Of a stretch of DNA of 42,553 nt, positions 17,301-27,433 are shown piece by piece. The stretch's first letter is position 1. The number at the start of each line of letters is the position of its first letter. This DNA is from Anaerolineae bacterium (lineage in GTDB: Bacteria; Chloroflexota; Anaerolineae; 4572-78; J111): contig JAFGDY010000254.1 of assembly GCA_016931895.1 (NCBI GenBank), forward strand, positions 1 to 42,553, written 5' to 3'. A program made the position numbers and the translations under genes. A model generated the notes under the pieces. That model was not told the origin of the DNA. It did not search any database and saw only the letters and a program-made list of their open reading frames with translations.

Positions 17301-20300
17301 AGCGGAATGGTTACCGCCACCGGGTTCAGGCTGGTCACGGTGCCGGCTCCAATGGGGCTTATGCCCGGCACGCCAAACAAAGTGGTGGAAATGGGAATGA
17401 CGTCGGTAATGACCAGGTTGGTGACCGGCGCATTGCCGGTATTTTGCACCCGGACAGAGTAGTTTATGGCATCGCCGGGGTCAACCGTGGTGGTGGTCGG
17501 CGAAGATTTCTGGATGACCAGGTTGGGAGTGGACGCAACCGTATGGGTCACCTGGTTACTCAGGGTTACGGTTGTTGCCCCGCCAAAGGCCACTTGCGCC
17601 TGGTTGGCGAGCACCAGGCCGTTGGTCAGCGGGGTGGTCACCGTGACCCGCACCGTGTAGGTAACCACGCCGCCGCCGGCCGGCACCGTGCCCACATTCA
17701 ATACCAGGGGATTGGTGCTGCTGACCGCGCCGCCTGGCGTCACGCTGACCAGATTTACGTTCGGGTCAAGAACGTCGGTGATGACCACGCCGGTGGCATC
17801 GCCTGTGCCGGTGTTGGTCAGGGTGAGGGTATAGGTGATGGGGTCGGCCGGGGTTACGGTGCTGCCGCTGGGCGGGTCGGCTGCTTTGGCCAGGGTGAGC
17901 ACGGGGATGAGTTGGACCACGTGCGTCACCGTGTTGCTGGGGGTAATGATGGCATCGTGAGAAACGTAGGCCACGTTGGTAATGATGGTGCCGTCGCTCA
18001 AGGGCGAGGTGACGGTTACGGCAAAGGTAACACTGCCGGTGGTATTGCTGCCGGTCAACACCCCTACGTTATACGCGCAGAGCGTTCCGGGCGGGTCGCC
18101 ATCAAGGCAACTCCAGCCGGGCGAACTGACCCCGGCATTAAAGGTGGTGCTGAGAGGCACGGTATCGGTGATTTGCACGCCGGCGGCAGTTTGATTGCCG
18201 GTATTGGTATAAATGATTGTATAAGTGATCACCTGCCCCGGTTCAACCACGCCGCTGGGCGCTTTGCTGATGACCACGTTGGGCGCGGCATTCACCACGT
18301 CCACATCGTCGGCGGTGGCCGAAGCGCCGCTATCGTCGGCCACCGTCACCGTGTTGGTGATGCTGCTCACGCCCGCGGCAATGGGATTGTCCACCGTTAC
18401 GGCAAAGGTGCGGGTTAGTTGCAGGCCATGGGTAAGAACCCCAATAGCCCAGACAATTTGGCGGGCCGCCGGGTTGTACACCCCGCCGCCCGAGGCGGAG
18501 CCGGCCACGTAGTTGGTATTGGCCGGCAGGGTATCGGTGACAACCACGTTGGTTGCCGGCGCGGTGCCGTTATTGCTGACGGTCACGGTGTAGGTCAGCA
18601 AATCGCCGGGCTGGACAATGGTCACATTGTCGGTTTTGGTGATCACCACGTTGGGGCTGACGATGACGTGCGTTACCGGGCCGGTAGCAATCATCGGCGT
18701 TTCGGCGCTGGCAATAGTGGCCACGTTAGTGATTACGATTCCGGCGGCCACCGAGGTCGTTACATTCGCTCTGATGACCAACGACAGACTATTACCCGGC
18801 GCCAGCAACGGCCACATAGCAATCCAATCGGCCAGAAACATGGGCGGCGGAGCGGCGGAACCGGAAATAAAGTCGGTGTTCGGGTCCAGCAGGTCAACCA
18901 AAATGAGATTGGTTAAAGTGGTAGAGCCGCTATTGGTCACTCTGACCGTGTAGGTTATGGCGCTGCCCGGCAAAAGACCCGTGCCCGCAATGGGTTCGGC
19001 GGTTTTGGTGATGGTCAGGGCCGACGTGCCGCCCACGATGTGGGTTACTACGTTGGTGGTGGTCAGCGCCGTCAGGTCGCTGCTGATTTGGGTCACGTTG
19101 GTAATCACCAGGCCGGCCGGGGCCGTATCGGTGACCGCGGTCAGGAACAAAAGCCTGGCGGTCCCACCGTTGCCGGGCAACGAGGGAATGGTGGCCACCA
19201 CCGGCGGACCTGCGCTCACCGTGCTGCCGGTAATGGGCGGCACAAATTGAGCCAGGAAGTACTCGGTGGAAATGGGCTGCGTATCGGTGATCACCACATT
19301 GAGGGCCGGGGAGTCGCCGGTATTGGTGATCCAGATGCTATACACAATGGGATCGCCGGGATTAACCTCCGGCGCGGTGGGTAGGGCGGATTTGGACACA
19401 ACCAGATTTGGCGTGGAGACAACGGTATGGGTAACCTCGTTGCTTGGCGTCAAACTCATGTAATCGGCAGTCATTTGAGCCACGTTGCTAATGATTGTGC
19501 CGTTGGTAATAGGCGTGTTCACGGTTACCCGGAAGCTAAAGCTGACGCTCCGGCTGGCGGTCAGCGGGCCAACCCATGCTACCAGCGGATTGGGGCCGGT
19601 GGCGGTAATGCCGTAAGCGTTGGTGAAGGAACCGGCCACATAATTGGTGTTGGCCGGTATGGCCTCGGTAATCACCACGTTGGTGGCATCAAAGATGTCG
19701 TTATTCGATACCACCACGGTGTAGGTAATCATGTCACCGGCGCCAATGGTGGGGCCGGACGGCTCGGCAAACTTGGTGAGGGTCAGCGCGACACTCATAC
19801 GGATCAGGTGGGTCACCTGGTTGGTTTGAGTGATTACGGGCGACTCAGTATAACTGACGTAGCCAATATTACTCAGGATGTCCCCATCCGATACGGCGGT
19901 GGGAGAAATGGCCGTGGCAAAGGTGGCGGTTACGGTTTGGCCCACGTTCAATGTGCCGGCCACGGTGATCACGTTGGTAGCGGTGGCAACGGCAAAGCCG
20001 GGGGTGGCGCTAACGCCGCCAACCAGGTTGGTGCTAAGCGGCACGGTGTCCGTAATCTGGAAACTGGTGGCCGGGCCGTTGCCGCTATTGGTGACAATGA
20101 GGGTATAAGTAATGGTTTCAGTGGGGCCAACAATGCTACCGTGCGGCGGCGTAGCCAATTTACTCAGGGTGAGGGTGGGGGTGCTGATGACGGTATGGGT
20201 AACAAAATTGGTGGTAGACAGGCCGGTTTGCGCGGTCAGTAACTCGCCCTGATTGGACAAGATGGTGCCGCTGGTGAGAGGGGTGGTGACCGTTACCGAG

Positions 20301-23300
20301 ATAGTGGCCGTAACGGTTTCGTTGGCCGTTAACGTGCCAATATTCCAGGTGAACAGGTTGCCCATCACCACCGGCACGCCTTTAGAACCGGCATAATTGA
20401 CCACATTCACGTCCGCCGGTAAGGTGTCGGTTAGCGCCACGCCGGTGGCCATTTGGGCGCCGGTGTTGGCCGCAACCAGGGTATAGGTAATGGTATCGCC
20501 CGGCGCAACCACGTTGCCGGAGGGCGGATTGGCCGACTTGGTGAAGGTGATGTCGGTGCTGCTCTGCACCAGGTGAGTGACCACGTTGGTTTGGGATAGG
20601 CCGGTGGTTTCGGCAATGTCCAACCAGGCGCTATTGCTGATGATTAAACTATTGGTCAACGGCTGGTCAACCTGCACCGCAAACGTGACACCGGCGCTGC
20701 CCCCGCCCCCACTAATCGTGCCCAAATTCCAAACCAGGGGGCTGGTAGAAACTGGCGCAGGCACAGCCGACCCCAACACGTACTGGGTATACAGCGGCAC
20801 GGCGTCGGTTAGCACGGCGCTGGTGGCGTTGGCGGTGCCGTTGTTGGTGAGAGCAATGGTGTAAGTAATATAGTCGCCCGGGGTAACAGGAGAGCCATGG
20901 GGCGGCGCAGCCGTTTTGGTCAGGGTGATATTAGGCGAACTGCTGACCAGGTGGGTGACAATATTTGTTTGAGAGAGAGCGGCTGATTGGTCAAAAGTAT
21001 ACCAGCCGCTATTGCTGATAATTGTGCCATCGGGCAAGGGGCTGTTGACCGTTGCTCGGAAGCTCATTGTTATTACGTTGTTGGGCGTAATCAGGTTAGA
21101 GACGGTCAGGGTAATCACTGCCCCGCCCGTATCATCCACGCTTGCTCCCGCACTGGCGCTGGCGCTGCCCGCCACATACGTTGTGTTGGCCGGAATGGTG
21201 TCCGTCAACACAAAGTTTGTGGCGGTGGCTGTGCCGCTGTTGGTAATGGCAAAGTTGTAGATAATGACCTGGCCGGGCGTCACCACGCTGGTGGGCGTTG
21301 GCACCGAGGTTTTGGTTACACTCACTGCCGTTGCGCTGCGAATCAGGTGGGTCACTATATTGGTTGGACTGATGGGCGAACTGGAGGTGAATACCCCCGG
21401 CAGCTCGTTGTAACTTACCTCGTAGGTATTCGTAATCACGGTCATATCCGGCAGCGGCATATTAACCGTGACCACAAACGAGTTGCTGGCCCCGCCGCCG
21501 TTACCGGCCAATGTACCCACCGCCCACGGAGTCAAGCCGCCGCCGCTGGTATTGGCCGGGACCGTATCGGTGATGATCAGGCCGGTTGCGTTGGCATTGC
21601 CGGTATTGGTGACAAAAATGGTGTAGGTGATTTGACTTGGCGAGGCCAGACCCAGGTTGATGGTGCTGCCGGCAGGCGGCTGGGCAATCTTGGTGTAGGT
21701 CACGTTCGGGCTGCTGGTGACCAGATGGGTGACGGTATTGCTGGGCGTGACCACAGTTGTGCCGGTATGGCTTACATAGCCCATATTCTGAATAATCAAC
21801 CCGTTAGTCAACGGCGTGGTTAGGGTAACTACAAAGCTGGCGTTCACCGGCAGGTCTACAGTCAACGCGCCTACATTCCACGTCACCACACCGCCGCTCT
21901 CGCTAATCGAACCCACGCCCGCGCTGCCATTCACATAGTTGGTATACCCCGGCACTGTGTCTGTCACCACCACGTTCTGGGCGATGGCGTCCCCCGTGTT
22001 GGTAATCCGTAAAGTGTACGTGATCGCCTGGCCCGGACTCACCGTTGATCCATGCGGCGGATTGGCTTCCTTGCTGATGGTGATGACCGGCGCACTCTCT
22101 ACTTGGTGCGTGACCACATTGGAATAGGTGATCGTGGCTACTTCTGTAGACGTGACCCAGGCCGTGTTGGTGATGATCAAACCGTTCGTCAGGGGGCGCG
22201 TCACCATAACGGCAAATGTGGCCGTGACTACCCCATTGGGCGCAGGAATATTGCCTCCCCAGAAAGTGATCTGCCCACCCGGCAGCATCGTGGCAAATCC
22301 CCCGGCCCCGCCCCCGTAAGCCAGACTACTGCTGCCCAAAGCATATCCCGTATGCGCCGGGAACGTATCACTGATGACCACCCCGGTGGCGTTCGCATTG
22401 CCAATATTGCGCACCACCAGCGTGTAGGTGATCGTATCCCCCGGCCGCACCGGCCCCGGCGATACCGGCACCGCACTCTTCACCATCGTCAACACCGGCG
22501 AACTGCGCACCAGATGAGTGACCTCCTCCGAATAGGTGATCGTCGGCACCCCCGTCGCCGTCACCCAGGCCGTGTTAGCAATGATGGTGCTGTCCGTCAG
22601 CGGATTTGCCACCTGCACCGTCAAGGTGATCACTTCCACCCCACCCGGCGCGGCCAACACCCCAATATCACCTCGCAACGGGTCTGGCCCACTCAATACC
22701 ACTCCCCCCGTCGCCGCGCTGAACACCAACGTCGTATGCGCCGGAACCGTGTCGCTCACCACCACCCCCAGCGCATTGGCATTGCCGGTGTTGCTCACCC
22801 GCAAGGTGTAAGTGATCAAATCACCCGGACTGACCACACTCCCCCCTATCGGTTCCGCTTCCTTCGTGATCGTTAGCTGCGGCGTACTCTCCACCTCATG
22901 CGTCACTTCATTGGCATAAGTAAGTGTGGCTATCTCGGTAGATGTCACCCAGGCCCTGTTCGTCAAAATCAGCCCATCCGTCAGCGGCGTCGTGACCGTC
23001 ACCACCACACTCACCGTTAGCACGCCACCTTCCCCGGCCAGGAACGGGGTATCTACCGTGATCAAATTGCCAGCTTGAGCCAGACTGGCCCCCGCCGAGG
23101 CGCTCCCATTCACATAGTTGGTGTACTGCGGCAAGGTGTCGCTCACCACTACCCCTGTGGCATTGGCATTGCCCTCATTGGTGATGCTCAAGGTGTAGGT
23201 TATCCTCTGCCCCGGACTCACGTAACTGCCTGAAGGCGGCTCCGCTCGTTTGGTGAGGGTCAATTGCGGTGAACTCTGCACCACGTGCGTGACGACATTG

Positions 23301-26086
23301 CTGGGGGTGACGACCGGCGACCCTGTAAAGGTCACATACCCCGTGTTGGCAATCAACGTGCCGCTGGTCATGGGCGTGGTTACGGTTACTACAAAGGTCA
23401 CCCGGATGGAGGATTGGGTACCGTCCAGCAGCGTGCCGGTTAGCACCGGCGCTGTTACTCGCAGCGCGGGCGGCAAATTGGTAATTGTCCCGTTAACCGC
23501 TGTAGCGCTGCCGCCCACATAATTGACCTCTGGCGGGGTCACATCGGTAATCACCACGCCGTAGGCGTTATCATCGCCGGTATTGGTAATAATGAGGGTG
23601 TAGGTGATGGGATCGGCGGGTGAAACCACGCTTCCGTGCGGCGGTTGGGCCATTTTAGTGATGGTCAGCACGGCGGCGCTCTGCACCCGATGCGTGACGG
23701 TATTGGAATAGGTGATAACGCTCGACGTTTCGTTTGACGTGACTTGAGCCGTATTAGTAATCAAGGTATTGTTGGCCAGCGGCGAAGTGACCCGCACGGT
23801 AAACGTAATTTGGGCTGTGCCGTTGGGCGCGGGCAAAAAGGCGATGTCGCCCCGCAGCGGGTTGCCCGCCGTGGTCATCACGTTTGGCGCGGCGTCAAGC
23901 GAAACCAAGAAGGTATTGGCCGGAATGGTATCGCTGACCACCACGCCGGTGGCATTGGCGTCTCCCTGATTGGTGAGGGTCAGCGTATAAGTAATGTAGT
24001 CGCCCGGACGGACATTGCTGCCGTGAGGCGGCTGGGCCGTTTTAGTCAGCGTAATATCGGGCGAGCTGGTGATCTGGTGTGTCACCGGGTTGGTGGAGCT
24101 AATCACGTTGGCGGTGCCGTTGAAGTAGCTGATAGAGCCGGTGTTGGTCAAAATAAGCCCGTTGGTCAGGGGCAGGGTTACGGTGACGCGCATAGTCACG
24201 GACATTACGCCGTTATTGGGCGGAATGGGGTTAAAGGTGGCCGAGACAGGATTACTTGAGTTAATGATGCCGGCATCAATGGCAGTAGCGGCCAGGGTGG
24301 TGAACGTGGGCATGGTGTCGGAGAAGACCACGCCGCTGGCCGTATAGGCCCCGGTATTGGTAACGTAAACGGTATAGGTGATGGGCGCGCCGGGCCGGAC
24401 CAGGCTGCCGGAGGGAGGATCGGCGGTTTTGGTGGTGGTCAAAACCGGCTCGCCCACAATAATGGTGGCCGTGACCACGCCGCCGCAATCGTCGGTGGCG
24501 GTGATGGTGTGCGCGCCCAACACTGTGCCGGTGTAAACGGTGTTAGCTAATCCGTTCAAGGTGGCAGTGTTGGCTACCGACAGATTCCCGGCGGTGGCGG
24601 AAAAATTAATGCCGGTACCGTCTAAAACATTGTAACCGCCGCCGCTCATGGTCAAGGTAACACCTACCGTGCCGTTGAGGGGAATTAAAGCCGGGCTTGG
24701 GTTCAGGGTGAGAACCATTGAAATAGGCGAGGAGATGACCGAGCCGGAATAATCGGAGAAGCCTCCGGCGTTCAGAGGCGGGTTATGTCCCCACCAGTTG
24801 CCGGAAACCGTTTGGGTAAACCCGCTGCCGTTGCTCAAGCCCACCGATGAATTCCGGCAAATGGTGTTGCCGCCGGCGGTTAAGGGACCCGAACTATTGT
24901 AAATCAGGCCCGCCGGATTATTGACAATCCGGTTCTGAATAATAGTGGGGGTGGCCGCGTCGCTAACCTGGATGCCCCCCCCAAAACCGGCATTATTATT
25001 AATAATGGCATTGGTGAGAATTTGCGGTTGAGCATCATCTTCAATATTGATCGCCAGCAAGTTGTTGGCCAGGGTATTGCTCACAACCCGCGGCTGGGCG
25101 TAGTCAAGAATGTGGATGCCAAAGGTGCTGTGGCCCGAGATATTGCTATTGAAAATATTTGGGGTGGCCGACCCATCAACCTGAATCCCAAAATCAAACA
25201 GGCTGTCAATGGTGTTTTGGGTTACGGTTGGATTGGCCGTTCCGGTTAAACGAATGCCGATAAGCGGAGCGGTAGGGCCAATCAATTGATTGTTCCGCAC
25301 CACCGACAAACCGCTCTGATCCAGGTAAATTGTGCCTTCCGCGTTGGCTCCGCCGGCCGTCAGCACGTTGCTGGCAATCAAACTGGGCGCCAAGCCATTG
25401 GCCTGGATCAAGGGCCAGACGCTATAGCCAGAAATCTGGTTCGACTGCACAGTGGCCTGGATGGCTCCCACGCCGGCTCCGGAGCCTAAAAAATAGATAC
25501 CGCCGTTCCCTATAGCCCCGCCGCCGGGTTCCTGAATAAGGTTGTTGGTAATGGTAATCCCGGTGGGTCCGGCTATGGTGCGCCGAACCTGGATGCCGGT
25601 GGGGTAACTCTGCACCGAAACATTGGTTACCTGCACGTTACTACTGTTATCAATCCGCACCGCGCTGTGCTGCACAAAACCAACGCCTAGCAGGGTCATA
25701 TTGGTCACGGTAACGTTGTTGGCTGCCACCAGAATGGAGGGAGCGGTGGGAAACGGGAACACCCCATTGTAAACAAGGGTGGCCGCGGAGGATGAACCTT
25801 GCAGGGTGAGAGATTTATTGATGACAACATTTTCAGTATAAGTGCCGGTGAACTCCACGATGTCGCCGGGGGAGGCGGCGTTAATGGCGGCTTGAATGGT
25901 GGTTGTAACCGGAATGGTTGCCTGTGAAGCCAGGGGAAGCGAATTGTGCCGGGGGAGAATAGGGGCGGCGCTGACCGGCTGAATAACGTTGCCAAACAAT
26001 AACAGCAAACCACAAACCAGAATTATCCCCAGGCCAAGAGAAGCCAGGGTTCTCCTGATTCTTGGGGCAATGGGTTGAAGCTCCAT
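14339..26086 (-). CDS. Giant secreted DUF11-repeat protein A (3915 aa)
   Basis: The start is the ATG at 26086, chosen because GGAGGG lies 7 nt upstream and a Sec-type signal peptide (basic start, hydrophobic core, VSA/AP cleavage near residue 38) follows directly. An open frame to 26230 exists but adds an unlikely N-terminus. Domains: right-handed beta-helix, ~50-450 (IQAAINAASPGD, TYTENVVINKSLTL, NWWG); Ig-like/Big_1-type, ~455-545; then by my count 25 DUF11 repeats of ~128 aa (546-3745), each opening like 'L-T-I-T-K-x-A-x-P-P-x-G-S-x-V-x-P-G-D-x-I-T-Y-T'. A VYLPIVF motif and a ~160-aa beta-rich module (SSQPGIEWDTV, LGIFSGG) end it. It is nearly cysteine-free, with no LPxTG or C-terminal membrane anchor. 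An extracellular adhesin or surface-coat role is inferred; DUF11 has no known catalytic activity. Confidence 0.93.
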   Translation of the reverse strand: MELQPIAPRIRRTLASLGLGIILVCGLLLLFGNVIQPVSAAPILPRHNSLPLASQATIPVTTTIQAAINAASPGDIVEFTGTYTENVVINKSLTLQGSSSAATLVYNGVFPFPTAPSILVAANNVTVTNMTLLGVGFVQHSAVRIDNSSNVQVTNVSVQSYPTGIQVRRTIAGPTGITITNNLIQEPGGGAIGNGGIYFLGSGAGVGAIQATVQSNQISGYSVWPLIQANGLAPSLIASNVLTAGGANAEGTIYLDQSGLSVVRNNQLIGPTAPLIGIRLTGTANPTVTQNTIDSLFDFGIQVDGSATPNIFNSNISGHSTFGIHILDYAQPRVVSNTLANNLLAINIEDDAQPQILTNAIINNNAGFGGGIQVSDAATPTIIQNRIVNNPAGLIYNSSGPLTAGGNTICRNSSVGLSNGSGFTQTVSGNWWGHNPPLNAGGFSDYSGSVISSPISMVLTLNPSPALIPLNGTVGVTLTMSGGGYNVLDGTGINFSATAGNLSVANTATLNGLANTVYTGTVLGAHTITATDDCGGVVTATIIVGEPVLTTTKTADPPSGSLVRPGAPITYTVYVTNTGAYTASGVVFSDTMPTFTTLAATAIDAGIINSSNPVSATFNPIPPNNGVMSVTMRVTVTLPLTNGLILTNTGSISYFNGTANVISSTNPVTHQITSSPDITLTKTAQPPHGSNVRPGDYITYTLTLTNQGDANATGVVVSDTIPANTFLVSLDAAPNVMTTAGNPLRGDIAFLPAPNGTAQITFTVRVTSPLANNTLITNTAQVTSNETSSVITYSNTVTHRVQSAAVLTITKMAQPPHGSVVSPADPITYTLIITNTGDDNAYGVVITDVTPPEVNYVGGSATAVNGTITNLPPALRVTAPVLTGTLLDGTQSSIRVTFVVTVTTPMTSGTLIANTGYVTFTGSPVVTPSNVVTHVVQSSPQLTLTKRAEPPSGSYVSPGQRITYTLSITNEGNANATGVVVSDTLPQYTNYVNGSASAGASLAQAGNLITVDTPFLAGEGGVLTVSVVVTVTTPLTDGLILTNRAWVTSTEIATLTYANEVTHEVESTPQLTITKEAEPIGGSVVSPGDLITYTLRVSNTGNANALGVVVSDTVPAHTTLVFSAATGGVVLSGPDPLRGDIGVLAAPGGVEVITLTVQVANPLTDSTIIANTAWVTATGVPTITYSEEVTHLVRSSPVLTMVKSAVPVSPGPVRPGDTITYTLVVRNIGNANATGVVISDTFPAHTGYALGSSSLAYGGGAGGFATMLPGGQITFWGGNIPAPNGVVTATFAVMVTRPLTNGLIITNTAWVTSTEVATITYSNVVTHQVESAPVITISKEANPPHGSTVSPGQAITYTLRITNTGDAIAQNVVVTDTVPGYTNYVNGSAGVGSISESGGVVTWNVGALTVDLPVNASFVVTLTTPLTNGLIIQNMGYVSHTGTTVVTPSNTVTHLVTSSPNVTYTKIAQPPAGSTINLGLASPSQITYTIFVTNTGNANATGLIITDTVPANTSGGGLTPWAVGTLAGNGGGASNSFVVTVNMPLPDMTVITNTYEVSYNELPGVFTSSSPISPTNIVTHLIRSATAVSVTKTSVPTPTSVVTPGQVIIYNFAITNSGTATATNFVLTDTIPANTTYVAGSASASAGASVDDTGGAVITLTVSNLITPNNVITMSFRATVNSPLPDGTIISNSGWYTFDQSAALSQTNIVTHLVSSSPNITLTKTAAPPHGSPVTPGDYITYTIALTNNGTANATSAVLTDAVPLYTQYVLGSAVPAPVSTSPLVWNLGTISGGGGSAGVTFAVQVDQPLTNSLIISNSAWLDIAETTGLSQTNVVTHLVQSSTDITFTKSANPPSGNVVAPGDTITYTLVAANTGAQMATGVALTDTLPADVNVVNYAGSKGVPVVMGNLFTWNIGTLTANETVTATISVTVTTPLTSGTILSNQGELLTAQTGLSTTNFVTHTVISTPTLTLSKLATPPHGSIVGPTETITYTLIVTNSGNGPATSFQITDTVPLSTNLVGGVSATPGFAVATATNVITVAGTLNVGQTVTATFATAISPTAVSDGDILSNIGYVSYTESPVITQTNQVTHLIRMSVALTLTKFAEPSGPTIGAGDMITYTVVVSNNDIFDATNVVITEAIPANTNYVAGSFTNAYGITATGPNPLVAWVGPLTASRSVSFSFRVTVNTPITNGTIISNVAQMTADYMSLTPSNEVTHTVVSTPNLVVSKSALPTAPEVNPGDPIVYSIWITNTGDSPALNVVITDTQPISTEYFLAQFVPPITGSTVSAGPPVVATIPSLPGNGGTARLLFLTAVTDTAPAGLVITNVTQISSDLTALTTTNVVTHIVGGTSALTITKTAEPIAGTGLLPGSAITYTVRVTNSGSTTLTNLILVDLLDPNTDFISGSAAPPPMFLADWIAMWPLLAPGNSLSLVIRANVTTSVAAGIVITNVATIASAETPMIATGPVTHVIVSPNVVITKTDNVTIVQPGDLLTYTVTVSNNGTAPATNVVVTDTLPANTNYVAGSASGGGVYNPAARQIVWAIGVLTHGLQLTRTFAVTVDNPIAAGVSSITNTVTVADDSGASATADDVDVVNAAPNVVISKAPSGVVEPGQVITYTIIYTNTGNQTAAGVQITDTVPLSTTFNAGVSSPGWSCLDGDPPGTLCAYNVGVLTGSNTTGSVTFAVTVTSPLSDGTIITNVAYVSHDAIITPSNTVTHVVQLIPVLTLAKAADPPSGSTVTPADPITYTLTLTNTGTGDATGVVITDVLDPNVNLVSVTPGGAVSSTNPLVLNVGTVPAGGGVVTYTVRVTVTTPLTNGLVLANQAQVAFGGATTVTLSNQVTHTVASTPNLVIQKSSPTTTTVDPGDAINYSVRVQNTGNAPVTNLVITDVIPISTTLFGVPGISPIGAGTVTSLNPVAVTIPLLNGGGDVVTLTFSVDVAGTAPAGLVISNTAQVVSDQTVLTNSNTITHVVREYATLMFDKSADPPSGSLVSPNEMITYTLTVLNVGTTTADNLTLTDFLPAGVGFVPGSESATPGFTILSTVPTLVVSGTLSSGGMMTTTFQVTVSTAVSGTLLTNTARVTAAATLPLTRTTVHTVYAPIYSLAIAKDAAPPAGSVVEPGDFITYTLVVTNTGDAVTGVVISDTLDANVTLVASNTTHGAVTGLSPVQVSGFGLAAGERVTVTLGVTVANAVSGTIIYNQASVTSTQSTLFSSGVVTHVISNTLPVPSLAITKTAMPPSGSSVGPNTAITYTITVANNGTGDANNVMITDTLPVEVNLVNAFLSNGGTVGSSNPLTASVGTLTATNRVTLTIVVTTSAVVTDTVITNTAQTAAIGLAVEYSLPVTHIITTTPVAPLPSLAITKTAMPPSGSFVEPGDYITYTVIAVNTGGPATNVVISDTLDLVNVTLVSSGTTTGALSGPNPLQLTGFDLNTGQGVTITMVVSVTGVVSGTVINNQASVASTEVITPQLSGTVTHTISSTILAPSLAITKTAIPASGSIVEPGDFITYTITVQNNGTGPATGVVVSDTIDPNVSLVMSSTITGTLSGPNPVRVTGFNLNPGQNNIITLRVQVTGTVSGTVISNQASVTSTETPLPLNSGIVTHIISNSVSLPPNFTITKSADPPGGTTVTQNDLITYTIVVVNNGGTATGVVLTDVIPANTAYVAGSLTSTLGTPIPPGAQVTVNVPIFAGSGTTMTTTFQVRVTTNLTTTITNTATLDSDQTAPQNSNPVTHPVQGVPPLTGGVYLPIVFQTLVGEYAILEWDGGETVCDKVSDVDGGAGLALDGRTDGVFWLNVNVGSGGPRTVSEVRLTSSQPGIEWDTVVGGGPLLGIFSGGSPLNDSGNGTISGVIFSPGVVRVQLWASNDLGRTRFVPNQYIYTAVVNFSDGTSLSGQTQVWGTRPPWCP
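14853..24448 (-). repeat. Array of 25 DUF11 domains in giant protein A
   Basis: I count 25 consecutive domains averaging 128 aa (about 384 bp). They are recognisable by the ITYTxxxxNTG strand, the VVxxDTxPxxT strand and the closing 'N-x-V-T-H-x-V' strand. Domains 22-24 (PSLAITKTAMPPSGS and similar) are closest to each other, suggesting recent duplication at the C-terminal end of the array. Confidence 0.8.
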
Positions 26087-26093
26087 AGACAAA

Positions 26094-26099
26094 CCCTCC
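26094..26099 (-). promoter_or_regulatory. Ribosome binding site fixing the start of giant protein A
   Basis: GGAGGG on the minus strand, 7 nt before the ATG at 26086. It decides for this start over the longer open frame beginning at 26230. Confidence 0.8.
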
Positions 26100-26273
26100 A
26101 GTTGGTAAAGAACAACATTCCTCTTCGGGATTCCAGCCCAAAAACGAAACCCCTGAAGATAATTATAGAATCCGTAAAGGGCGCCAAGTTTTTGGCTTTT
26201 ATAACCTGGCAACCCTAGAAACGAATCCACTTAAACCACAAAACATAGACCCACCACCGGGCCTATTTTAAAG

Positions 26274-26291
26274 TCCGGCTCAGTTGCCGGA
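26274..26291. repeat. Small hairpin between the giant genes
   Basis: TCCGGC / GCCGGA 6-bp stem with a 6-nt loop, about 60 nt after the stop of giant gene B on the minus strand and followed there by CTTTAAAAT. It may be a weak or partial terminator within the 261-bp gap. The rest of the gap shows a TATAAT (plus-strand ATTATA near 26164) without a good -35, and no gene. Confidence 0.35.
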
Positions 26292-26347
26292 AGATATGGC
26301 ACACCAACGATTTTTAAGTAAGTTAAGGCTGCGCCCTAACCGCCAAT

Positions 26348-27433
26348 CTACTCAACCTTGAATATTTCAAAACTAAATCCATCGTCGCCCACTTCAAACG
26401 GCACCAGGGGCGGCGCAGCCGGATCGTTGAACACCGTCAGATAACCTGGGTTAGTGCCGCTGCTGACGTAGGCCCGGTCAAGGCTGCGGTTGATGGCAAT
26501 CCCTTCTGTCGGGTTAAGGTGAACGTTGCACCCAATTGGCGAGTGGAAATCGCTGACAAAGCCTTTAGGAATGAGCAGGGACTGGTCGGCCTCGCTGCCG
26601 TCGCCGGTGGCGGTGGTGGTCCACACGTGGCCGCCGTCGTCCATGTTGGGCGGGATGGAGCCAATGCTGGGGTTAACGGCAATGGCCCGCATGGGCACCG
26701 GCCGGTGCGGCGGCGGCGGGTTAAAGTAACCGCGATGGAACGCGCCCCAGCCCAACAATTGGTCAGGTTGACCACCTTTAGGCCCAATCGCCACCACCCG
26801 GTGGCTGTCAACCGTAGCCACATAAATTATCTCTCTCATTTCGTCTACGGCCACGCCATAGGGCTGGGTGCTGGGGTCGCCATCGGTGAGACTAATGATC
26901 CTGCTGACGGCTGTCCCATTTAGCACGGTGACGGTATGGTTGCCAAAGTTAGGCACATACGCTTTGCCCGTAGCCGGGTTAACCGCAACATGGAAGGGCT
27001 GGCTGAAACTCCCACTCACTACCCCGATAATTTCTTGCGTGCCAGCATTGATTACCGTCACCGAATTTCCTAAATTATTGACCACATAGACGTAGTTGCG
27101 TCCCGGCGTATAGTCCACCGCCACGCCCCACGGCCCATCGCCCACAGACACAGGCGACAACACCGTGAAATTGCTCGCGTTGGCGTCGGCCTGGATGGGC
27201 GTCACCCGGTCGGTGCTGTAGCTGGTCACCCAGATGATGTTGTTGGTGGGGTCGTAGGCCAGGCCATTGGCCGCCGTAATGGGGGCGATGGTTTGCAGCA
27301 CGGTATTGCTGCCGCTGTCAATCACCGACACGCTATTACTGCCGTAATTGGCTACGTACACCCGGTTGTGTGTTTCATCCACGGCCACGCCGCGCGGCGT
27401 ATTGCCCACCATAATGTCGGCGACCGGATCACA
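26348..27433 (-). other. YVTN beta-propeller domain of giant protein B
   Basis: The last ~361 residues hold repeated blades of the form 'P-x-G-V-A-V-D-x-x-x-N-x-V-Y-V-A-N-x-x-x-N-S-V-x-V-I-x'. This is the YncE/YVTN family pattern seen in archaeal surface-layer and bacterial exported proteins. Protein A ends before this point, so the propeller is the main architectural difference between the pair. Confidence 0.8.

Noticed and set aside
26087-26230. Extra 48 N-terminal residues for giant protein A.
   Set aside because: The extension has no ribosome site and places a non-signal stretch before a clear signal peptide; GGAGGG before 26086 decides the start.
26100-26340. Possible riboswitch (c-di-GMP type) in the leader of giant gene A.
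   Set aside because: Only a 6-bp hairpin and scattered GC-rich stretches are seen; the conserved tetraloop/receptor sequences of c-di-GMP riboswitches are not present.
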